Source: Thermodesulfovibrionia bacterium | Lineage (GTDB): Bacteria > Nitrospirota > Thermodesulfovibrionia > UBA6902 | Assembly: GCA_945788685.1 (NCBI GenBank) | Contig: CALZMZ010000001.1 | Location: 1 to 42,842, forward strand | DNA length: 42,842 nt | Direction of reading: 5' to 3' | In this document: one piece after another, positions 19,914 to 29,281 of the stretch | Layout of the letters: each line of letters opens with the position of its first letter | Position numbering within the stretch: the stretch's first letter is position 1 | The notes under the pieces: generated by a model | What the model saw: the letters and a program-made list of their open reading frames with translations, nothing else | Database searches by the model: none | What the model was told of the DNA's origin: nothing | Translations under genes and position numbers: made by a program

Positions 19914-21488
19914 TTATTCTGTCATTACAGTCACGTCATACGGTCTTTTACCTACCGGTATTCTTGCGTCAAGTCTCCTTGTTGTCTTGTCAATAATATA
20001 TATATCGTCTGAATCCCGGTTTACCACAAATATTTTTCTTTTTTCTTTGTCCAGTATTAACGTCCGGGGGGCGTTACCTGCTTCAATTCGCCCCATTACA
20101 GGTGATATCATTGCCTGGCCAAGGGTACTTTCCCCTGATGAAGGCCTCAAGATAATTATTTCGCCGGGTACGTCCCTTAGCAGATAAAGTCTGTCAAAGT
20201 CCGGGTCTGAATAAATTGATATTATACGATGTCCCACATTGTTGATGGATGTTACCGCATCTGTTGTGTTGGCTGACAATATCTTCACTATATTAATGAC
20301 AGATAGTTTGTCAGATCCATAATTCGATACATACACCTTGCCCCTGGTATAATCAACGAATAGAGACCTCGGGTCCCAATCCACATCCAGAGTCATGACA
20401 TCTACACATCTGCCTGATATTACGTCAATCCTTAAAATAGATACATTATTGGAATTCTGGTTCACTACATATATATTCATAAATTTCTCTCTATAACTTC
20501 TGAGCTCATTTATATCAATGGCGCTTAAATATCTGTTAACAGAGAGCGTATCTGCCGGTGGATCAGCCGCCAGCGCTATCGGTCCTGATCCCACATCGAT
20601 TTTTTCTGATTCCCTGTATGTGGCAAGATCAATAATTGATATGGTATTTGACCTGAAATTTGCTGTAAATAGCAGTTTTTTTTCTGTTGATATATCTGCT
20701 ACGGTTACATCAACAGGTTCAGTCCCGAATCTTACAGGCACTTCATTTTCTACCCTGTTCTTCGCCGGATCAATAACCGATATATTGTCAGATCCTGAAT
20801 TGGCAACAAATAATCTGGGACGGGTACTGGAAAGAGAAGCTGCAATCCCCTTTGGTTTCCTGCCAACCATAATGGTTTCCACGACTTCTCCTGAATAGCG
20901 GTTTATCACAGAAACATTATCAGATTGTTCATTAGTAACATACATCAGCGCTGAACTTAACTCCTTCTTTTTCTTTTGCTCAGCCATGACAGGCCTGTAA
21001 ATATTGTCATCTGTTACAGATTCTTCCGGATTCCAGTATATGAATAAAGACGTATTCTGCTGCCTCTTTACTGTTACATTGACAGGAACAGTTAAACTCT
21101 CATCAGGAACAGCCAGTAAAATAACCGTACCCTCCCTCTTGATAGTTGCTCTGTTAATTATAAAAACCAGTTTTGTATACTTGCCTGCGGGCAGCGGTGA
21201 TTCCGCCAGGTTAACATGACTGCCTGAAACTGAACGAGAGTTAATAACACGGGTTCCGGTTGTAACCGGAACAGAGGAACCATTTTCAGAAATAATATTG
21301 ATGGCTGCTATATGAGATGAGATGTCAGCGACACTCTCTTTAGGCGCAACCAGAAAAAGTGAGAGCTGTCCTTCAGCACCGAATGAAGAATCGTCCTGCT
21401 CTCCAAATGTTATACAGCCCGATAAAAAAACGGACAGCAGTGCAATGCAGATAAAGGATGTTTTTATATCTTTTTTACTTAATATCAT
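19914..21488 (-). CDS. YVTN-type beta-propeller lipoprotein
   Basis: Lipobox LSGC; repeats such as LFVANSGSDNISVIDPAKNRVENEVPV and VYVSNYGSDKLSVINI. Confidence 0.88.
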   Translation of the reverse strand: MILSKKDIKTSFICIALLSVFLSGCITFGEQDDSSFGAEGQLSLFLVAPKESVADISSHIAAINIISENGSSVPVTTGTRVINSRSVSGSHVNLAESPLPAGKYTKLVFIINRATIKREGTVILLAVPDESLTVPVNVTVKRQQNTSLFIYWNPEESVTDDNIYRPVMAEQKKKKELSSALMYVTNEQSDNVSVINRYSGEVVETIMVGRKPKGIAASLSSTRPRLFVANSGSDNISVIDPAKNRVENEVPVRFGTEPVDVTVADISTEKKLLFTANFRSNTISIIDLATYRESEKIDVGSGPIALAADPPADTLSVNRYLSAIDINELRSYREKFMNIYVVNQNSNNVSILRIDVISGRCVDVMTLDVDWDPRSLFVDYTRGKVYVSNYGSDKLSVINIVKILSANTTDAVTSINNVGHRIISIYSDPDFDRLYLLRDVPGEIIILRPSSGESTLGQAMISPVMGRIEAGNAPRTLILDKEKRKIFVVNRDSDDIYIIDKTTRRLDARIPVGKRPYDVTVMTE

Positions 21489-21553
21489 TGAAATGAGATA
21501 AAAGATTTATAACCGGGAGACAGTCAAGTACGTCCGGAAATATAAAAATCAAA

Positions 21554-22501
21554 TTACCTGGTCTTAAATATCTGCACACGATGGTTAAAGTAATCAGCGA
21601 CAAATAATCTGCCCTTACTGTCAATCGTAACGTCGTTTGGGTGCTGAAACCAGCCGGCACTCCAACCCAGTCCGCCGAATTCATGCATATAAGATCCGCT
21701 TGAACTGAAAATGGTAATGGTATGACGCATGTAATCAACTACAAACATGTTGCCAGTGAAACTGTCTATAGCAACAGCTCTGGGCCTGCTCAGTTTACCT
21801 GAACTGCCGCCTTTTTCACCGAAACTGGCTATCATTTTTCTGTTCCTGTCATACATATAAATACGGCCTGCATCTTCACTGACAAGAAAGATACGTCCTG
21901 TATCATTAATAGCGACATTGGTGAGTGTCACCTTTTTCCCCTCCTCATCCGGCGACAGAACATCGATGAGTGTTCCCTCACTGTTCAGAACAAGCACTCC
22001 ACGGTTGTGGCTTGAAGCGACAAAAATATTGCCTTTTTTGTCTATGGCCAGACGATATGGAAGAAATGTCCCGGCCCCCTCAAAACCCTCAATATAGATA
22101 TCACGGTCCTTTCTTAAACATGGTTTATAAACCGAAATTCTGTGCCTCGAATTACCTTTTGAAGCTGACTGGGCTACATATAAATTCCCCTGATCATCCA
22201 GTGCCAGTCCATGGGGAGATTCAACACCTGATTCACTGTTCATTGTGTAAAGGGGAAATAAGTCTGAGGTGTAAATCATTATCCTGCTTCTGCCGTCAAC
22301 GACATATAGTTCATCCATCTTCGGATCTACCATGACAAAAGATGGTAATGACAACCTGTCTTCTTCATCATCACGGAGTATGCTGTCTTGATAGATAATT
22401 GCATCAGGCTCTGCATGCACCGGACCGGGAACAGCCAATATACCAAACAAAACAAGTAATACAGGCAGAAACCTTATTACATTCATATTGGATATGTTCA
22501 T
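21554..22501 (-). CDS. NHL-repeat beta-propeller protein
   Basis: Signal peptide; repeats FVVDYMRHTITIFSSSG, LFVADYFNHRVQIFKTR. Confidence 0.88.
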   Translation of the reverse strand: MNISNMNVIRFLPVLLVLFGILAVPGPVHAEPDAIIYQDSILRDDEEDRLSLPSFVMVDPKMDELYVVDGRSRIMIYTSDLFPLYTMNSESGVESPHGLALDDQGNLYVAQSASKGNSRHRISVYKPCLRKDRDIYIEGFEGAGTFLPYRLAIDKKGNIFVASSHNRGVLVLNSEGTLIDVLSPDEEGKKVTLTNVAINDTGRIFLVSEDAGRIYMYDRNRKMIASFGEKGGSSGKLSRPRAVAIDSFTGNMFVVDYMRHTITIFSSSGSYMHEFGGLGWSAGWFQHPNDVTIDSKGRLFVADYFNHRVQIFKTR

Positions 22502-22620
22502 TTAATTCACCATTTAATGCATACCAGCTTTATTTTAATGCATAAATAATAGCAATACATTCTGTATAAATACAAAGCAGTTATACAGAAATTTATCCTT
22601 CATGTATCCTGCAAATTAGA

Positions 22621-22655
22621 AAAATGGGCATCTAGCAAAACACTATGATGCCCAT
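22621..22655 (-). terminator. Intrinsic terminator candidate after the OmcS-like gene
   Basis: Minus-strand RNA: perfect 9-bp stem ATGGGCATC/GATGCCCAT followed by TTTTCT, about 30-60 nt past the stop codon of 22684..23862. Confidence 0.7.
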
Positions 22656-22683
22656 CCCTGTTAAACGCTAATGCCTGAATACC

Positions 22684-23862
22684 TTAGTTCTTGGCTGTAT
22701 GGCAAACAAAACAACCTGTATTATTGGTACCCGGGCCACTGCCTACTAACATAGTTGTATAGTCGAATCTGAGCGCATCATCCTCAGGAGAGCCATGGGC
22801 CCTGTGGCATGACAGACACATAACAATGGCTCCGTCTACTGCATTGCTATTTCCTGGAACAACAGTGTTTGTGCTTCCCGTTGCATTATCTGGTATATCA
22901 CCCCTTGCAACCGGTACTGAAAGACTGTAATCCCCTGCACCTGCACCGCCATCATTATTATAGGTAGCATATTCGGTTGCTCCTCCTGGTAATACAATAT
23001 CCGTGGGATGTCTTACCCAGGGGCTCCCAAGGGTGGGTGCGGCAGCTGTACCAATCCTGCTATGGAAAAAACCATGACATTGAGCGCAGAAATAATTAAT
23101 TGTATCTGAAAAACCATATATATCAGTCGCATCGTCATCCCTCTCCGCGTCAACATCATCGCGTCCGAAGTACTCATTATGCGATGATGGTGTTTCACCC
23201 CAGTTCCATGTCGCGTTTTCAAGTCCCTTGATTCCGCCCAGGAATCTGTAACTGTTGGCTATAGTACCAGATGCATTGGCATATGTTGCTGATACGCCGC
23301 CTCCTGTATCTGCATTATTATGATGAGAAGTTGCAACTGCGAGCAAAGGATTTGCAACGGTACGTACTCCATGGCATCCGTAGGTGCCGGCACAGGTCAG
23401 CTGACTGGTCCAGTTTACTTCTCCCCCGGCAACCTGGCCAAAGGCATGGCCGATTGTAGCGTCAGGGTCCCAGCCAGGAGGTGTATTGCCGATTACTCCA
23501 TCAGGACTGCTTACATCAAAAACATTATGCCCCTTTGCATCATCAACATTCTCCACCCAGTAAAAATCTCCTCCAGCAAATGTATTGGTTGCTCCCTGTC
23601 CAGCAGGCAGACTATCATCATAAACAACTGGAGCTCCAAGGCTGTTTTTACCAGTACCGTCACGTGTTCCTGAATGACAGCCTACGCAGCTGGCTTTTAA
23701 TAACTGTCCCTGCGCACCCGGGTCACCTATGTCAAGCGTAGCACCCTGTCTGTCATGCATGGTATGGCAACCTGAACACTGTCCGGTTACTGCCTCAGCA
23801 TTAACAGCAAAAAATGTTAATGATAGAAAAACAAGAATGGCTGCAAAAAATACTCTTTTCAT
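22684..23862 (-). CDS. OmcS-like multiheme cytochrome (5 CXXCH plus CX5CH), candidate filament-forming cytochrome
   Basis: Signal peptide; QCSGCHTMHDRQ, SCVGCH, GGDFYWV, KGHN, SYRFLGG, FCAQCHGFFH, RHPTD, VMCLSCHRAHGSPEDDALRFDYTTM, GCFVCHTAKN; same motif order as OmcS as I remember it. Confidence 0.84.
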   Translation of the reverse strand: MKRVFFAAILVFLSLTFFAVNAEAVTGQCSGCHTMHDRQGATLDIGDPGAQGQLLKASCVGCHSGTRDGTGKNSLGAPVVYDDSLPAGQGATNTFAGGDFYWVENVDDAKGHNVFDVSSPDGVIGNTPPGWDPDATIGHAFGQVAGGEVNWTSQLTCAGTYGCHGVRTVANPLLAVATSHHNNADTGGGVSATYANASGTIANSYRFLGGIKGLENATWNWGETPSSHNEYFGRDDVDAERDDDATDIYGFSDTINYFCAQCHGFFHSRIGTAAAPTLGSPWVRHPTDIVLPGGATEYATYNNDGGAGAGDYSLSVPVARGDIPDNATGSTNTVVPGNSNAVDGAIVMCLSCHRAHGSPEDDALRFDYTTMLVGSGPGTNNTGCFVCHTAKN

Positions 23863-23959
23863 ACCCTTTTTCTCCTATTTACTTTTTTGAAATATATAAT
23901 CATCATTATTATTATTTAAAAGTTCAATTTTAAAATCTGTGATCATACATGTAAATTAA

Positions 23960-23975
23960 TGCAAAATACATACCA
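23960..23975 (-). promoter_or_regulatory. Sigma54 (-24/-12) promoter candidate for the OmcS-like operon
   Basis: Minus strand TGGTATG-TATT-TTGCA matches YTGGYAYG-N4-TTGCW with exact GG-N10-GC spacing, about 100 bp upstream of the start codon. Confidence 0.65.
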
Positions 23976-24150
23976 GTTTATATTATGTATTAAATACTAA
24001 AAAACAGCCCAATAATAAAGCAAAAAAACTATCTGCAAACAACTTTTAACAACAAAATCAAGTATTTTTCTTAAAACCAATATATTTTTCTGCGTCATTT
24101 AGCACAGTTGTGAAATATGACCCGATGATATATATATACACAACGTGCCC

Positions 24151-24159
24151 ATTATACCA
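24151..24159 (-). promoter_or_regulatory. Extended -10 (TGGTATAAT) candidate
   Basis: Minus strand TGG TATAAT in the gap between the response regulator gene and the OmcS-like gene; no convincing -35. Confidence 0.3.
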
Positions 24160-24238
24160 CAATGCATTTAATCAAAATCATTGATTAATAAAATATATGC
24201 ATAAGTTGTCTTAATATATCGGATTTTTTTACTGAATC

Positions 24239-25612
24239 TTAAAGCAATCCGAACTTCTGCATTTTATACCTGAGCGCATCCCGCGAGATGTCAAGAAGTT
24301 TGGCTGCCTTGGTCTGGTTCCCATCTGCCTTTTGTACTGCCTGCATAATCAGATCCTTTTCAACATCTTTTAGAGATAGCCCGTCTCCGGGAAGCTCGAC
24401 AGTCTTTCCATTGTCTGAATATGAATCAACATGTTTAATTATTTCTGTTGGCAAATGTTCAGGATATATTAAATCAGTGTCTTCAAGGATGCATACGCGC
24501 TCAATGACATTTCTCAGTTCCCTGGCATTCCCATACCACGGGTAATTCATTAAAAGCTTTTCTGCACCCCCTGATATTCCTTTAACATGTTTCTTGAATT
24601 CCCTGTTAAACCTGTTGATATGATGCATTGCCAGAGGGATGATGTCCTTTTTTCTTTCCCGCAATGGTAAGATTGCAATCGGAAACACCTTGAGTCTGTA
24701 ATACAGATCAGCCCTGAAATTGCCGTCCCTGACCGCACTTTCAAGGTCTTTTTTATTTGTCGTTGCAATTATCCTGACATTGACCTTTATATCCTTAAGG
24801 CCGCCGACCCTCTTGAAGGTCCTTTCCTCAAGTGCCCTTAACAGTTTTGCCTGTGTGGACATTTTGATATCACCAATCTCATCCAGATAAATGGTACCTC
24901 CACTTGCAACTTCAAAGAGCCCTTTCTTGGCTGATTTGGCATCAGTAAAGGCCCCTTTTTCATGACCAAACAGCTCACTCTCGATAAGTGTTTCAGGAAT
25001 GGCCGTACAGGTAACCTCTACAAAAGGTTCAGCTGATCTTGGGCTGTCATAATGAATGGCCCTTGCCAGCAGGCTCTTTCCTGTTCCGCTTTCACCCTGG
25101 ATAAGTATTGTGTTTGCATCGCTGGCAGCAACTTTCTGTGCAAGTTCTTTTATGTCCTGCATGGCCCCGGACTCACCTATGATATTTTTAAAACTGTAAG
25201 CATCGTATTTCTCTTCCCTGAAGTAGTTGACCTCGCGTTTAAGATTTACCGTTTCTATCCCTTTTTTAATAACAACAGTGATACGATCAAGTTCAAAGGG
25301 TTTTTCAATAAAATCATAGGCGCCTGATTTAATAGCAGAAACCGCCGTTACTATATCGCCGTGAGCGGTAATTATTATTACAACTGCATCATTATTGATT
25401 TCGCGCATTGACTGTAATGCTTCTATACCACCCATACCGGGCATATTAAGATCAAGAAGAACAACATCCGGCATATCAGACTTATAGATTTCTATTGCCT
25501 TCTCACCTGATGAAGCTGTCGAAACCTCATAGTCTTCTTTTTCTAAATGCTGTTTAAGTGTTCTGGTTATAAATTCCTCGTCATCAATAACGAGAATTCT
25601 GCCTGTTATCAA
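24239..25612 (-). CDS. Sigma54-dependent response regulator (NtrC family: REC-AAA+-Fis HTH)
   Basis: REC domain VVLLDLNMPGMGG; GESGTGKS Walker A; GAFTDA loop; GGTIYLDEIGD; C-terminal Fis HTH NQTKAAKLLDISRDALRYKMQKFGL. TTG start. Confidence 0.95.
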   Translation of the reverse strand: MITGRILVIDDEEFITRTLKQHLEKEDYEVSTASSGEKAIEIYKSDMPDVVLLDLNMPGMGGIEALQSMREINNDAVVIIITAHGDIVTAVSAIKSGAYDFIEKPFELDRITVVIKKGIETVNLKREVNYFREEKYDAYSFKNIIGESGAMQDIKELAQKVAASDANTILIQGESGTGKSLLARAIHYDSPRSAEPFVEVTCTAIPETLIESELFGHEKGAFTDAKSAKKGLFEVASGGTIYLDEIGDIKMSTQAKLLRALEERTFKRVGGLKDIKVNVRIIATTNKKDLESAVRDGNFRADLYYRLKVFPIAILPLRERKKDIIPLAMHHINRFNREFKKHVKGISGGAEKLLMNYPWYGNARELRNVIERVCILEDTDLIYPEHLPTEIIKHVDSYSDNGKTVELPGDGLSLKDVEKDLIMQAVQKADGNQTKAAKLLDISRDALRYKMQKFGLL

Positions 25613-25858
25613 CTGTCCTCCATCATCAAATAACTGGTTTCCGGTAAATACACGTAAAAGTTTTACCCTTGTTCATTTCGCTGTTAACGATAATTTCCCT
25701 GTCATGGCCCTGTGACCTGTAAACAGTGATCTTGTCTTTTCATCGACTTCCATATCAATCTTGTCGGAATCTGAGGTTACTATCTTGAGATTGCCTCCAT
25801 CAGGCATGACCTGAACAGCGTTTATCATTAAATGCAAAAACACCTGCCGTAAGTGATA
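25595..25858 (-). pseudogene. Sensor histidine kinase remnant (HATPase C-terminal fragments)
   Basis: Minus strand gives HLRQVFLHLMINAVQVMPDGGNLKIVTSDSDKIDMEV (N-box-like), then after a frame change REIIVNSEMNKGKTF, then after another YVYLPETSYLMMEDS*, which abuts the response regulator start. Confidence 0.75.
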
Positions 25859-26096
25859 ATTATTAATAATGCAACACTGAATTTAAATTTGAGAGTATGT
25901 ACCATGATCTTAATTAAAATTAACGGATTCATTCAGCGCTATATTAAGTCAGATTATGCAGTAATAAGTATTTTCAATAATTATAACTGTCTATTTTTTA
26001 ATAGTTTTTTTGATCTGAAATAAATTTGTTCATCTAAATTTCAATCATTGCGTTAAGTTCATAAAAACGAGTTATACAATGATAATAATTTTTGTG

Positions 26097-26125
26097 TTGG
26101 ACTCTCATAACATGTGTGATATATT
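26097..26125 (+). promoter_or_regulatory. Sigma70-type promoter candidate for the plus-strand cytochrome bc operon
   Basis: TTGGAC-N17-TATATT with TGA immediately before the -10; about 220 nt upstream of the first gene. Confidence 0.4.
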
Positions 26126-26351
26126 TATGTCTGATATAGCTCTTTTTTATAGATAATTCCAATTTTTAACTCGTAGACTAAAGTTAAAAACCAATTAACA
26201 AAGAAGTGTTTTTTATGTACATGATGGCAATATTGAGTACTTGTATTTTTCCCGGGCGATGAAATGGAGTCGCAAGACATTAGAATATCTGAATTAAATA
26301 GATCTGAATAAAGTTTATAAAAATCTCTAGTTTTAAAAGGAGGGGCGTATC

Positions 26352-27497
26352 TTGGAGACGCAAGAGGTCTTAACCAAATGTATCAGAAAGGATGTGTGGG
26401 GCTTAATATCTTTTTCTGCAAAGACAACACTGTTTCTGTCTGTATTCTGTTTACTTTTATTCTCTTCAATCAGCGTTGAAGCTGCGGACAATGAGAACTG
26501 CCTCATGTGTCACAAATACCGGCAGATCGGCCGGATTGATGAGGAAGGCAAAAAAAGAAGTTACTACGTGGATGAAAATATCTATGCCAATACAACGCAT
26601 AGAAATGTTCCCTGCAGAGACTGTCATACCTACATAACAAAACTTCCTCATGACCCTATAACGGAAGAGGTCAACTGTGCAAACGAATGTCACATCAAGC
26701 CACCATTTTCAAAAGAAAACTTTTCTCATAAGAAGATCATTGAGGTATATAATAACAGTGTTCACGGTATCAAAAAAGAGGACGCACCGGAATTAAAGAG
26801 TGCAAAACCGCATTGCAAATACTGTCATCTTAACCCTATTTTCACCAGAGTACAAGAGGAGAGAATAGCTTTTGACAAAACCCTCAGCCGTTGCCTGAAT
26901 TGCCATGAACAGAAAGGCGTAACGCAGGCCTACAAACATATAACGCACAGACTGCGGCATAAAACATCCCGTTCTCCGAAGGAAATTGTTAATTTGTGCT
27001 CAAAGAACTGTCACCAGGAAGTTGACCTGATGAAGACGTTAAAGGTCTCTCATGAAAGCCTTGAGGCTGTTGAAACATACTCTCAATCGGTACATGGTAA
27101 ATCAGTGGCGCTGGGTTCACAGGATGCGGCTGACTGTATCAGCTGCCATGCAACAAATGCAATTCATGATATTTATAAGAAAGATGATAAAAAATCATCT
27201 GTTCATGCTGAAAACCGCACAGAAACCTGCAGGCAGTGTCATACAAATGTGGGAGACCAGTTTGCAAATATTGATGTTCACTCAAAACTGGATCCTGAGA
27301 AAAAACCTGTTCTTTATTACATGAATACAGGCCTGACATTTGTGTTTTACGGGTCGGTATTGGGACTGGTCGGACTTATGCTGATCGAGACAGTCGGCAG
27401 AAGAAGAGATGGCATTAAGTGGCAGATACGACGCGGAACAACATGGCGTGGAATTTCAAAAATAAAGACAGATATAAAAAAAATATTAAACAAATAA
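26352..27497 (+). CDS. Membrane-anchored multiheme cytochrome c (6 CXXCH plus 2 CX3CH), bc module A
   Basis: CLMCH, CRDCH, CANECH, CKYCH, CLNCH, CSKNCH, CISCH, CRQCH; C-terminal TM. TTG/internal ATG start uncertain. Confidence 0.88.
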   Translation: METQEVLTKCIRKDVWGLISFSAKTTLFLSVFCLLLFSSISVEAADNENCLMCHKYRQIGRIDEEGKKRSYYVDENIYANTTHRNVPCRDCHTYITKLPHDPITEEVNCANECHIKPPFSKENFSHKKIIEVYNNSVHGIKKEDAPELKSAKPHCKYCHLNPIFTRVQEERIAFDKTLSRCLNCHEQKGVTQAYKHITHRLRHKTSRSPKEIVNLCSKNCHQEVDLMKTLKVSHESLEAVETYSQSVHGKSVALGSQDAADCISCHATNAIHDIYKKDDKKSSVHAENRTETCRQCHTNVGDQFANIDVHSKLDPEKKPVLYYMNTGLTFVFYGSVLGLVGLMLIETVGRRRDGIKWQIRRGTTWRGISKIKTDIKKILNK

Positions 27498-27522
27498 ATA
27501 CCTAATACAAGGGAGAAGATTT

Positions 27523-28425
27523 ATGTCAACACCTTCTGAAAACATTGCAACAACTTCCGAAGACGTTTCATCAGAAACAATGACCGACACATCTGAGGGA
27601 GTACAGGACGTAACTTATGTTGAGGGAGTAGGTAATATTCCAAGGGACATTTACAAACTTGTGAAATCCGATCCTCTGGGAGACATTCCGAGATACTCCT
27701 ATCATATAGTTATCCAGCATTTTCTCACGTTTATTACTTTTCTTGTGCTGGCTTCGACAGGTCTTACATTGCACTTCAGCGACCTCTGGTGGGCGCCATA
27801 CATGATTTCACTTTTTGGCGGAGCTGATACGGCCAGGTTCGTTCACAGGGCAGCAGCATTCTTAATGGTTGCTGCAAGTGTGTACCACCTGATTACAATA
27901 TTAGGAGGTACAATTGAAAAGGTCTCAAAGAAGCGATTTGACATCAGGAGAACACAGATACCAATACTAAAAGACCTTAAAGATATCGTACATGATATGA
28001 AATACTTCACGGGCAAGGAACATTATCGTCCCAAAATGGAAAAATTCATGTACAAACAGAAGCTCCATTATCTTGCAATTCTATGGGGAAGCTTTGTGTT
28101 GATCACTGCGGGCACGAGTCTGCTTTACCCTGAACTCATGTCTACTATTTGGCCGAATGCAGCATTCTTTCAGGACCTTGCAAGACTGATGCATGCTGAC
28201 GAGGCGATCATGGCAATTACGGTCATTGTCTTCTGGCATTGGTCCAATGTGCATCTGGTTCCCGGGAGGTTTCCCTTACAATGGTCTTTTCTTACCGGGA
28301 AAATTACCAGGGAGCACCAGATAGAAGAGCATTTCCTTGAGTACATAAGAAACCTTGAGGAAATCCCTGAGGAAAAAGAGTATATGAAAAAAGTATTAAA
28401 AGAAAACGGTTTTGAAACGAACTAA
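27523..28425 (+). CDS. Cytochrome b (b561/hydrogenase b-type-like) integral membrane subunit, bc module A
   Basis: Four TM-like segments with conserved His (YSYHIVIQHFLTF, FVHRAAAFLMVAASVYHL, FWHWSNVHL). Confidence 0.88.
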   Translation: MSTPSENIATTSEDVSSETMTDTSEGVQDVTYVEGVGNIPRDIYKLVKSDPLGDIPRYSYHIVIQHFLTFITFLVLASTGLTLHFSDLWWAPYMISLFGGADTARFVHRAAAFLMVAASVYHLITILGGTIEKVSKKRFDIRRTQIPILKDLKDIVHDMKYFTGKEHYRPKMEKFMYKQKLHYLAILWGSFVLITAGTSLLYPELMSTIWPNAAFFQDLARLMHADEAIMAITVIVFWHWSNVHLVPGRFPLQWSFLTGKITREHQIEEHFLEYIRNLEEIPEEKEYMKKVLKENGFETN

Positions 28426-28440
28426 GGGAGGTGGATTCAA

Positions 28441-29271
28441 GTGCCAGGCGAACCAAAAAGATTGGAACATCCTAAATCAGTTTATGTTATCGGTTTTATT
28501 TTTAAGATCATTACAATTGCGGTATTAATAGGGGTTACGTACCAGATTACATTTTCTCATCATGGACCGGGGCTTCTCATCCCGGTACAAAAGAAAATCG
28601 AAGCACAGCAGAAATCAGCTATTCTAGAGGAAGTAAAACGCCAGGAAGAATATGAAAAGCACAGGCACTTTCATAACATTGTTGATTTCCCTTCTTTGCC
28701 TGAGGCTTCCAGACCTGTCTGCTACATATGCCACTCTGATTATCCCCATAGTAAAAACAAAAAGGTAAGGGCTTTGTTAAATATGCATACCCAGTTCTTT
28801 GTCTGTGAGACGTGTCATATCGAGGAAATAAAAGACACTGATATTGTTTATAAGTGGTATAACCCTTTTAATGAAAATCCCTCAGGTCCTTTCTTTGGCA
28901 CGAGCTACAACCAGGATACGGGAAACCTGGCAGAAGTAGAAGACCAGTTCTCCAAGATTGCACCTTATTTCCGGTTCGGAGATAATCAGGACCTGGCCAT
29001 AAAAGCCCAGGACGCTCCTCTGGCAAAGGATTACATGAATGTAAGGGACCAGCTCACACCTGAACAGCGTGATAATGTTAAAAAGAAATTTCATGTCAAT
29101 ATCAAGGCAAAAGGACATGAATGCAAGGCATGTCATGCAAAAAAAGGGATTCTGGAATTCAAAAAGCTCGGCTTTGCTGTAAACAGAATTGTTGATCTTG
29201 AGCAGTTAAACATCAAGGGTATGGTAACCAAGTATGAAAAGTTTTACATACCGAAGCTCTTTTCTGACTAG
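28441..29271 (+). CDS. N-terminally anchored triheme cytochrome c, bc module A
   Basis: TM then CYICH, CETCH, CKACH; GTG start with GGGAGG RBS. Confidence 0.87.
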   Translation: MPGEPKRLEHPKSVYVIGFIFKIITIAVLIGVTYQITFSHHGPGLLIPVQKKIEAQQKSAILEEVKRQEEYEKHRHFHNIVDFPSLPEASRPVCYICHSDYPHSKNKKVRALLNMHTQFFVCETCHIEEIKDTDIVYKWYNPFNENPSGPFFGTSYNQDTGNLAEVEDQFSKIAPYFRFGDNQDLAIKAQDAPLAKDYMNVRDQLTPEQRDNVKKKFHVNIKAKGHECKACHAKKGILEFKKLGFAVNRIVDLEQLNIKGMVTKYEKFYIPKLFSD

Positions 29272-29281
29272 ACCCTGTTTT

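Noticed and set aside
23863-24238. GEMM-type (c-di-GMP/cGAMP) riboswitch upstream of the OmcS-like gene, expected by analogy to Geobacter
   Set aside because: Read on the minus strand; no GGCAAACC or GACGCAAAGCC core found.
26245-26285. Fluoride-riboswitch-like start (GGGCGATGAAATGG)
   Set aside because: Only the first few bases agree; the later conserved segments are missing.
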